Source: Holophagales bacterium (GTDB lineage Bacteria > Acidobacteriota > Holophagae > Holophagales > Holophagaceae). Taken from it: a stretch of DNA of 8,403 nucleotides. Below the pieces are notes generated by a model that was not told where the DNA came from, ran no database searches, and was given only the letters and a program-made list of their open reading frames with translations. Below, piece by piece: positions 1-3,887 of this stretch. The DNA lies in assembly GCA_031283145.1 (NCBI GenBank), contig JAITCJ010000141.1:1-8403 (forward strand), read 5' to 3'. Each line of letters opens with the position of its first letter. Within the stretch, counting starts at the first letter, position 1. Both the position numbers and the translations under genes were made by a program.

Positions 1-377
1 ATCGCGTGATTCACCGGAGCGGCGCCCCGCCATCGAGGCAGCAGCGAAAAATGCAGGTTCCAGACTCCCAGTTTGCAACTATCAAGCACCCATGACGGCA
101 GTATGTGACCATACGACACCACCAGCGCCATATCAATTTTCAACGATTCCCACAACTGCTTTGTGGTATCAGGCTTCCATTTCTCAGGTTGATGGACTTC
201 AAGGCCCAGAATGAGTGCGGCCTGTTTTACCGGCGGAGGCTCAATAACGCGCCCGCGCCCCTGCGGGCGATCAGGATTGCAGAATACAGCTTGAACGCAA
301 CAGGATTCCGCCAGGGCACGCAATGATGGCACCGCGGCAACTGGCGTGCCTAAAAACGCGACTCTCGGCTGAACCAT
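1..377 (-). CDS. fmt: Methionyl-tRNA formyltransferase, N-terminal part (cut by left window edge)
   Basis: This enzyme transfers a formyl group from 10-formyl-tetrahydrofolate to Met-tRNAfMet in the cytoplasm, making the initiator for translation. About 125 residues are visible. It opens with the Rossmann-like strand VAFLGTP (residues 6-12), followed by the NPDRPQGRG segment (34-42), which matches the family's QPDRPAGRG loop, and VSYGHILP (87-94). The catalytic signature NLHFSLLPRWRGAAP lies at 107-121, with Asn107 and His109 as the expected catalytic residues; Phe110 replaces the usual small residue. The third catalytic Asp and the C-terminal tRNA-binding domain lie beyond the left edge. ATG at 375-377 is chosen because the conserved strand begins a few residues later and an AGAGA stretch sits about 8 nt upstream inside the end of def. 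The gap to the def stop is only 4 nt, so the two are almost certainly co-transcribed, which fits the classic def-fmt pairing. Confidence 0.95.
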   Translation of the reverse strand, partial: MVQPRVAFLGTPVAAVPSLRALAESCCVQAVFCNPDRPQGRGRVIEPPPVKQAALILGLEVHQPEKWKPDTTKQLWESLKIDMALVVSYGHILPSWVLDSCKLGVWNLHFSLLPRWRGAAPVNHA

Positions 378-381
378 AAAA

Positions 382-885
382 TTAATCTCTGCGCTGTTTT
401 TGATATTTTCTCTGGATAATGTCCCGCTTGACCGGGCCAAGATGCTCCACAAAGAGGCGGCCTCTTAGATGGTCTATTTCATGGCAGAAAGCCCTGGCCT
501 GAAGCTCTTCCGCTTCCAGTTCTTCCCACGCGCCGTCCGGTTTTCTGCTTTTTACGCATACTTTCATTGGACGCTTCAGAACTTCACTAACGCCGGGTAT
601 GGAAAGACAGCCCTCTTCGCCGATTTGTTCGCCTTCCTCCCTGATAATTTCAGGATTTATCAGTACGATTTTCTGTGCCGGATCAGCGCCGCCGCTAACA
701 TCTATCACCGCCAGCCTTATATTGATCCCCACTTGCGGCGCGGCCAATCCGGCGCCTTCATGCGCGGACAGCGTTTCAAACATATCCGCCACTAATTGAT
801 CCAGTTCCGGCGTCCAATCCTCAACATCCAGATTCTTATTTTTGAGCCTCGGGTCTCCCCATGTTATTACTTGTCTTACAGCCAT
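382..885 (-). CDS. def: Peptide deformylase
   Basis: This metalloenzyme removes the N-formyl group from nascent proteins, reversing the mark installed by Fmt. All three family motifs are intact: motif 1 GAGLAAPQVG (residues 44-53, catalytic Gln51), motif 2 EEGCLS (90-95, metal ligand Cys93) and motif 3 HEIDH (135-139, metal ligands His135 and His139 and catalytic Glu136). The length of 167 residues is typical for bacterial deformylases. ATG at 883-885 has an AGGAAAA purine stretch upstream (about 891-900) at a rather long spacing of about 11 nt, and the conserved N-terminus (residue 4 onward) begins immediately. The gene sits 29 nt after dedA and 4 nt before fmt on the same strand, indicating one transcript. 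Nothing in it looks damaged. Confidence 0.97.
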   Translation of the reverse strand: MAVRQVITWGDPRLKNKNLDVEDWTPELDQLVADMFETLSAHEGAGLAAPQVGINIRLAVIDVSGGADPAQKIVLINPEIIREEGEQIGEEGCLSIPGVSEVLKRPMKVCVKSRKPDGAWEELEAEELQARAFCHEIDHLRGRLFVEHLGPVKRDIIQRKYQKQRRD

Positions 886-914
886 TTTTACAATTTTCCT
901 ATTTTAAAAATGGC

Positions 915-1583
915 TCAAACCTCGCGCTCGCGGCGGGATTGGAGCCATGCCTGTACGACCTTGAATACAGCGGGCAGTCCTGGTATTACTATCAAGGCTA
1001 TGACCAGGGACTCAATATGTTTTTGTACCCACGGAATCCCGCCGAACAGCCTCCCCGCCCCCATGAACATTGATACCCAAAGTACGGCCCCGGTTACATT
1101 GTAAATGGCGAAGCGCGGGTACGACATACGCCCAATGCCGGCGACAAAGGGGGCAAATGTGCGCACAAAAGGTAAAAAGCGGGCTAGAATAATTGTTTTG
1201 CCGCCGTGCCTTTCATAGAACGTCTGCGCGGCCAGCAGGTGTTTTTTATTAAACCATCTGCTGTTCTCTTTGTTAAATACCGCCGGTCCGGCACGGAAGC
1301 CCACGGAGTAATTGACGGCATCGCCAAGAATGGCGGCAATGGTCATTATTACACCCAACAGAGGCAGATTTATCGGATTGCCCTCCAGCGCCCCAATAGC
1401 TCCCGCCGCGAAGAGCAAACTGTCCCCCGGTAAAAAGGGCATGACCACAAGCCCTGTTTCCACAAAAATAATGACAAACAGCGCCACATAGAGCCATATC
1501 CCCATACTCCCCGCCAATTGGTTCAGCGCTTGGGGGTTGGTTAATTTGTTAATAAAATCCCAGGCATCTCTAATCCAATTCAA
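915..1583 (-). CDS. dedA: DedA-family inner-membrane protein (VTT domain)
   Basis: DedA proteins are membrane transporters of the VTT/SNARE-associated group; some members recycle undecaprenyl phosphate or scramble phospholipids using the proton gradient. The 222-residue product resembles E. coli DedA closely. Counting from the TTG start, it has a hydrophobic segment with FVETG (40-44, acidic Glu42) and FLPGDS (50-55, Asp54), then ILGDAVNY (85-92), the HGGKTIILARF block (126-136) and the FVRTFAPFVAGIG block (139-151). The conserved Arg135 and Arg141 are present, and hydrophobic C-terminal segments follow. TTG at 1581-1583 is chosen over GTG at 1632-1634 because GGAGG (1594-1598) lies 10 nt upstream of TTG and the GTG has no such site; the extra 17 residues also look unlike the family. 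It is the first gene of the dedA-def-fmt unit. Its exact lipid substrate cannot be read from the sequence. Confidence 0.93.
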   Translation of the reverse strand: MNWIRDAWDFINKLTNPQALNQLAGSMGIWLYVALFVIIFVETGLVVMPFLPGDSLLFAAGAIGALEGNPINLPLLGVIMTIAAILGDAVNYSVGFRAGPAVFNKENSRWFNKKHLLAAQTFYERHGGKTIILARFLPFVRTFAPFVAGIGRMSYPRFAIYNVTGAVLWVSMFMGAGRLFGGIPWVQKHIESLVIALIVIPGLPAVFKVVQAWLQSRREREV

Positions 1584-1593
1584 ATTGAAAAAT

Positions 1594-1598
1594 CCTCC
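1594..1598 (-). promoter_or_regulatory. Ribosome binding site deciding the TTG start of dedA
   Basis: The minus strand reads CTGGAGGATT across 1591-1600. The GGAGG core ends 10 nt before the TTG at 1581-1583. The alternative in-frame GTG at 1632-1634 has no purine-rich site at a sensible distance, so this site favours the shorter 222-residue protein. Confidence 0.75.
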
Positions 1599-1634
1599 AG
1601 GTGTTTGCCGCTCATAAAGCCAAGCCCCGCGCAC

Positions 1635-1658
1635 TCTTAAAAGCGGGACGATTTAAGA
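1635..1658. promoter_or_regulatory. Small dyad at the predicted dedA transcription start
   Basis: TCTTAAA (1635-1641) and TTTAAGA (1652-1658) form 7-bp inverted arms separated by 10 nt. The dyad overlaps the expected start point of the promoter candidate at 1663-1671, a position where a repressor or a leader hairpin could act. Seven AT-rich base pairs can easily arise by chance, so this is a weak call. Confidence 0.25.
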
Positions 1659-1662
1659 AAGT

Positions 1663-1671
1663 ATTGTAGCA
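1663..1671 (-). promoter_or_regulatory. Extended -10 promoter candidate for dedA-def-fmt
   Basis: The minus strand reads TGCTACAAT, an extended -10 (TGn) plus a hexamer with one mismatch to TATAAT. No good -35 is found at 16-18 nt; a TTGACT lies upstream, but only 10 nt away. Extended -10 promoters can work without a -35. The site lies just after the terminator-like hairpin that ends the toxin-antitoxin unit and about 80 nt before the dedA start, which is where a promoter is needed. Confidence 0.5.
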
Positions 1672-1690
1672 CTTGTACAGTCAACAAAGC

Positions 1691-1718
1691 TGAAAAACAG
1701 AGCGCGGTCTGTTTTTCA
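1691..1718 (-). terminator. Terminator-like hairpin at the end of mntA
   Basis: TGAAAAACAGA (1691-1701) and TCTGTTTTTCA (1708-1718) are perfect 11-bp inverted arms around a 6-nt GC-rich loop. On either strand the structure has an A-tract before and a T-tract within the downstream arm, as in compact bidirectional terminators. The mntA stop codon TGA (1716-1718) is part of the stem. The stem is AT-rich, so its strength is uncertain, but the position between two minus-strand units fits termination. Confidence 0.6.
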
Positions 1719-2021
1719 AATCTGTTGGATATAAAGCACTTCATTCCCGCTATCAATAATTCCGCGAAATTCAGGCGACAGGGCGTGGTAATCCAGCACG
1801 TCAACTCTATAAGGCAGATCGGATTCCGCAAAGGCGTCTTCCAACTGAACACATCTGTTAAGTCCCAATTTTTCTTTGCCGACAAAGGCAAGGTCGAGAT
1901 CCGAATACTTTTTTGCCGTTCCATCGCGGCGGGAACCAAAAACCAACACTCTGCAATCGGGGGCGTACTCGTTGATAATACTTGTGATTATTTTGAGTTC
2001 GTCCACAGAAACACAAATCAT
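1716..2021 (-). CDS. mntA: MntA-like nucleotidyltransferase antitoxin (MNT domain, type VII toxin-antitoxin)
   Basis: This is a minimal nucleotidyltransferase of the DNA polymerase beta superfamily. In studied HEPN-MNT systems such proteins neutralise the HepT RNase by adding AMP to a tyrosine next to its active site. The 101-residue product shows the full active site: strand VLVFGSR (25-31), then the GSx10DxD motif (Gly29, Ser30, Asp41, Asp43) and a third acidic residue in YRVDVLD (Asp74). This matches the family in length and motif order, so catalysis is probably intact. The ATG overlaps the TGA of the preceding hepT-like gene by 4 nt (ATGA at 2018-2021), so the two are translationally coupled. 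Its stop lies in the arm of a terminator-like hairpin, making it the last gene of the unit. That it is an antitoxin is inferred from the pairing. Confidence 0.9.
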   Translation of the reverse strand: MICVSVDELKIITSIINEYAPDCRVLVFGSRRDGTAKKYSDLDLAFVGKEKLGLNRCVQLEDAFAESDLPYRVDVLDYHALSPEFRGIIDSGNEVLYIQQI

Positions 2022-2446
2022 ATCCTTTGTTCCATTGTTTTCACAAAAGCCTTTAAATCCATGTTAAACGACTTTGCGATTTGATAAATCTCCACTGCCG
2101 AATCTTCATTATATACATGGGAAGTTCGATTTCTGGCTCCATTAAATAAAATCCATCGGCCAAAATCAACAACGAGCCTCTTTTCAGCGGAAATTCTAAA
2201 GATATCCTTTCTGGTTAAAATATCCGCGTCGCTGCCTATGTCCATCTCTATAAAGCGTTTCATGGTTTTCCAGCACAATTCATAACAGAACTCAAAGTGC
2301 TGAATGACAGACGCCCGCGCCGATTCAAGCTCAAAAAATTCAAGTTTTCCCACGGGCTTTGACTCGACTTTAAGCGCGAAAGCAAGCGCGTTGTCAAACG
2401 CGGCGGCCGCTTTTTTTAAAGCTGTTATATCAAGCCTGTTTTCCAT
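2018..2446 (-). CDS. hepT: HepT-like HEPN-domain RNase toxin (HI0074 / nucleotidyltransferase substrate-binding family)
   Basis: The 142-residue, mostly helical protein belongs to the HI0074-type HEPN family (once called nucleotidyltransferase substrate-binding protein). It contains the family segment HFEFCYELCWKTMKRFIE (50-67) and the HEPN active site RNRTSH (Arg105 x4 His110), followed by Val and Tyr112. Together they give the RX4HXY signature, in which Arg and His form the RNase site and Tyr is the residue adenylated by the MntA partner in characterised systems. All key residues are present, so an active toxin is plausible. The ATG at 2444-2446 has only a weak purine stretch upstream, but the stop of a possible 74-codon ORF lies 3 nt before it, so coupling could supply ribosomes. 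The gene order is toxin then antitoxin. The family is clear; the cellular role (phage defence, stress or mobile-element maintenance) cannot be told from here. Confidence 0.9.
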   Translation of the reverse strand: MENRLDITALKKAAAAFDNALAFALKVESKPVGKLEFFELESARASVIQHFEFCYELCWKTMKRFIEMDIGSDADILTRKDIFRISAEKRLVVDFGRWILFNGARNRTSHVYNEDSAVEIYQIAKSFNMDLKAFVKTMEQRI

Positions 2447-2449
2447 TCT

Positions 2450-2674
2450 TCAACCGTTATAGCATTTTTCGTTTTTATTGTTTGCGCAACGGCGGGCAGA
2501 ACACTCCTGCAAGCAATAGCGGCCATGAACTCCTCTTGCGTATTCATTTGCATTGCGTCCGTTGTCAAAACGGAGGCACGTTTGCCGGTAGCGCAACAAG
2601 ACTGCCACATCAATTACTTGGCTATTATCCGCCCATCTCCTAGTAAACTGGTGTTTCGACTTCGTCAATCTCAT
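2450..2674 (-). CDS. Possible small ORF (74 aa) leading the hepT-mntA unit; unrecognised
   Basis: I do not recognise this product. The case for a gene is positional. A perfect AGGAGGT (2684-2690) sits 9 nt before the ATG at 2672-2674, an extended -10 candidate lies a little further upstream, and the TGA stop (2450-2452) falls 3 nt before the hepT ATG. The predicted protein is basic, polar and carries five Cys (residues 33, 54, 58, 63, 71), with no membrane segment or known motif. Its C-terminal third is encoded by copy 1 of the 71-bp repeat. Against it: a second frame is also open here (ATG at 2524-2526 with GAGGAG 3 nt upstream, 33 codons, overlapping hepT by 22 nt); the SD could serve the nearer ATG at 2677-2679, which opens a two-codon reading frame; and the differences between repeat copies are not silent in either open frame. 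It may be a leader ORF, a third component, or nothing. Confidence 0.3.
   Translation of the reverse strand: MRLTKSKHQFTRRWADNSQVIDVAVLLRYRQTCLRFDNGRNANEYARGVHGRYCLQECSARRCANNKNEKCYNG
2458..2528. repeat. 71-bp imperfect direct repeat, copy 1
   Basis: This copy matches 2701-2771 over its whole length with roughly ten differences by eye, including two compensating single-base indels. On the plus strand it begins TATAGCATTTTTCG and runs through an inverted pair, TATTG-TTTGC and GCAAGCAATA, with a 1-base wobble mismatch, enclosing a G-rich middle. It ends inside the start region of the 33-codon alternative ORF. On the minus strand its last bases read TGCTATAAC, an extended -10-like motif lying 8 nt before the hepT ATG. 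Confidence 0.8.
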
Positions 2675-2683
2675 TCCATAGAG

Positions 2684-2690
2684 ACCTCCT
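2684..2690 (-). promoter_or_regulatory. Perfect Shine-Dalgarno AGGAGGT before the small ORF
   Basis: The minus strand reads AGGAGGT and is followed 9 nt later by the ATG at 2672-2674 and 4 nt later by another ATG at 2677-2679, which stops after two codons. It is the strongest ribosome binding site in the window and stands in a region with no confident gene. Confidence 0.55.
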
Positions 2691-2700
2691 GAGTCAACTA

Positions 2701-2709
2701 TATAGCATT
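2701..2709 (-). promoter_or_regulatory. Extended -10 candidate for the hepT-mntA unit
   Basis: The minus strand reads TGC TATATA at the end of repeat copy 2, with the strong SD beginning about 10 nt further downstream. No clear -35 lies 16-18 nt upstream; a TTGCGC is 22 nt away. The position is right for transcription of the small ORF, hepT and mntA. Confidence 0.4.
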
Positions 2710-2771
2710 TTTCGCTTTTATTGCTTGCGCAACGGTGGGCAGAGCACTCTACAAGCAATAAGCGGCCGTGA
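2701..2771. repeat. 71-bp imperfect direct repeat, copy 2
   Basis: This is the second copy of the element at 2458-2528, offset by 243 bp. It keeps the internal inverted pair as a perfect 9-bp match, TATTGCTTG and CAAGCAATA, separated by 24 nt. On the minus strand its trailing end reads TGCTATATA, again an extended -10-like motif, followed within about 20 nt by the AGGAGGT site. The right end of the copy runs into the first of two palindromes. Confidence 0.8.
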
Positions 2772-2790
2772 TTTACAAGTAAATCCCGGC
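2765..2790. repeat. Palindrome 1 (26 bp) in the divergent control region
   Basis: The core GATTTACAAGTAAATC (2770-2785) has perfect 7-bp arms around AA. Four more pairs, GCCG (2765-2768) and CGGC (2787-2790), extend it to 12-bp arms with one mismatch. The 2-nt centre and near-perfect symmetry are typical of an operator bound by a dimer. It lies between the minus-strand toxin-antitoxin unit and the plus-strand ATPase-exporter unit. Confidence 0.55.
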
Positions 2791-2824
2791 ATAGCAGTTC
2801 AACTACAAAAGGTTGAACTGCTAT
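2791..2824. repeat. Palindrome 2 (13-bp perfect arms, 8-nt loop)
   Basis: ATAGCAGTTCAAC (2791-2803) and GTTGAACTGCTAT (2812-2824) are perfect inverted repeats around TACAAAAG. It begins at the base after palindrome 1 ends. No run of T follows on either strand, so it is unlikely to be a simple intrinsic terminator. On the plus strand its right arm contains TGC followed by TATATA (2819-2827), an extended -10-like motif that could belong to a plus-strand promoter. Confidence 0.65.
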
Positions 2825-2827
2825 ATA
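2819..2827 (+). promoter_or_regulatory. Weak plus-strand promoter candidate before the ATPase-exporter operon
   Basis: TGCTATATA is an extended -10-like motif overlapping the end of palindrome 2. A second possibility is the consensus -35 TTGACA at 2926-2931, but no good -10 follows it at 16-18 nt. Neither is convincing alone. If the first is used, the leader would be about 150 nt long. Confidence 0.25.
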
Positions 2828-2971
2828 AAAGCGGTACGCAATCGGCTATATTAAATTGAACGGAAAACAACCAATGGCTCTTGAACCGATCAGCCGAACT
2901 TTTTTGCCCCCAGCGCCCTGTGTTTTTGACAAAAACCGTAAAGACCGAGCATTTCTCTCCGGTTACGCAGC

Positions 2972-2978
2972 GGGGGTG
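2972..2978 (+). promoter_or_regulatory. Ribosome binding site deciding the start of the ATPase gene
   Basis: GGGGGTG is complementary to the anti-Shine-Dalgarno sequence with one G-U wobble. The G-rich core ends 6 nt before ATG 2983-2985. The open frame extends upstream to TTG 2881, which has no such site, so the ATG is preferred. Confidence 0.6.
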
Positions 2979-2982
2979 CCGC

Positions 2983-3876
2983 ATGAAAGTTAAATCGGCG
3001 TGTCCCTTGTGCCACGGGAAAGGCGTTATTTTTGACCCCGACCTGTGCGCTCCTGCCCGCGTTTGCGGTTGTTCATCAGGCACACGGGGCGAAACAGCCG
3101 TACAGGGAATCCCGGTAAGGTACCGCGAGGTTTCCTTAGAAAGCTTTTGGGAGTGGTGGAAAAGGCGCTTCCCTGACGGACAAGTTCTTATAGAGCTGAA
3201 CGAGGCCAATGCCCAATTAGAGAGCGATGTGATCAGAGAGACTATTCCAACAGAGCTTCAAAATAAAATCGCGGGGATACTCAACAAATGCGCCGCCAAA
3301 AGCGATGGCGAAGGAGGCTGGAAGAGTCTCAGGCCCGCGCAGGAACCCAATGGTTTTGGAGCCTTGAAGACATGGATTCTTAAAGATCACAAGACGATTG
3401 ACCTGTGCTGGATTGACGGCGCTCCTGGCAGCGGGCGCAGCAGCCTTGCCTCCGCCGCCTTGCGGGCCTGGTGCGAGCGACTTGGCAAAGCCGGACTATT
3501 TGTATCCGTCAGGACATTAAGTCAGGAACTGAAAGATACCTATTACGACACGCGAAGCTGGCAGAATACTGATTTTCAGAGCGAGAGGGACCGCATGACG
3601 CCTCTTCAGACCGCGCCGTGCCTGGTATTAGACGACTTTGACAGGATGGATTCAGACATAAGGGTAGTGCGGGCTTTTGTCCAGTTGCTGGACTACCGCT
3701 GGAGCGAGCATCTGCCTACAATCATCACAGCCGCCAAGTGGGCTGAATCTCTGCAAACCGAAAGAGAGACTTACTCCATCATGAAACTGGAGGACACCAG
3801 CACGCTAAATCGTTTGTCCCAGGCGCGCCGCGTGGAATTGGTTCCAACCCTCTCGCGCCTGATGAAATCTGTCTGA
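2983..3876 (+). CDS. DnaC/DnaI-like AAA+ ATPase with N-terminal Cys cluster and Arg in Walker A
   Basis: The 297-residue cytoplasmic protein resembles the DnaC/DnaI/IstB helicase-loader branch of AAA+ ATPases. The N-terminus carries CPLCHGKG (Cys7, Cys10) and, after a basic stretch, CGC (Cys28, Cys30), a CxxC...CxC pattern suited to zinc, as in DnaI-type loaders. A helical linker of about 100 residues follows. The ATPase core has a P-loop GAPGSGRSS (146-154) with Arg152 where Lys is standard, Walker B LVLDDFD (214-220) and a sensor-1-like strand PTIITAAKW (245-253), where Ala replaces the usual polar residue. In most P-loop ATPases Lys-to-Arg abolishes or weakens hydrolysis, so it may bind nucleotide without normal turnover. 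The start is set by the G-rich site at 2972-2978. It lies 11 nt before the exporter gene and is probably co-transcribed. Helicase loading is a family-based inference. Confidence 0.75.
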   Translation: MKVKSACPLCHGKGVIFDPDLCAPARVCGCSSGTRGETAVQGIPVRYREVSLESFWEWWKRRFPDGQVLIELNEANAQLESDVIRETIPTELQNKIAGILNKCAAKSDGEGGWKSLRPAQEPNGFGALKTWILKDHKTIDLCWIDGAPGSGRSSLASAALRAWCERLGKAGLFVSVRTLSQELKDTYYDTRSWQNTDFQSERDRMTPLQTAPCLVLDDFDRMDSDIRVVRAFVQLLDYRWSEHLPTIITAAKWAESLQTERETYSIMKLEDTSTLNRLSQARRVELVPTLSRLMKSV

Positions 3877-3887
3877 CTGAAAGACGC

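Noticed and set aside
1678..1683. TTGACT as the -35 of the dedA promoter
   Set aside because: It is only 10 nt from the TACAAT hexamer, far too close for a -35/-10 pair; the extended -10 explanation is preferred.
2425..2613. Minus-strand ORF of about 62 codons overlapping the start of hepT
   Set aside because: Its best internal start (ATG 2524-2526) has a GAGGAG only 3 nt away and the frame overlaps hepT by 22 nt. It competes with the 74-codon ORF and has no recognisable product, so it is mentioned only as an alternative reading.
2458..2771. The repeats as integron attC sites
   Set aside because: They contain an inverted pair and a GCGCAAC/GTTGCGC-like segment, but the conserved RYYYAAC and GTRRRRY-type core boxes do not fit in order, and no integrase or cassette arrangement is visible.
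2791..2824. Palindrome 2 as an intrinsic terminator
   Set aside because: The stem is strong, but no T-run follows on either strand, and no gene ends into it from either side.
2881..2982. TTG 2881 as the start of the ATPase gene (34 more residues)
   Set aside because: There is no ribosome binding site before it and the extra residues have no family resemblance, whereas ATG 2983 has a G-rich site and directly precedes the Cys cluster.
2799..3209. Minus-strand ORF of 136 codons opposite the start of the ATPase gene
   Set aside because: It lies antisense to the conserved Cys cluster of the ATPase, has low-complexity Ser/Arg/Pro composition and no family motif.
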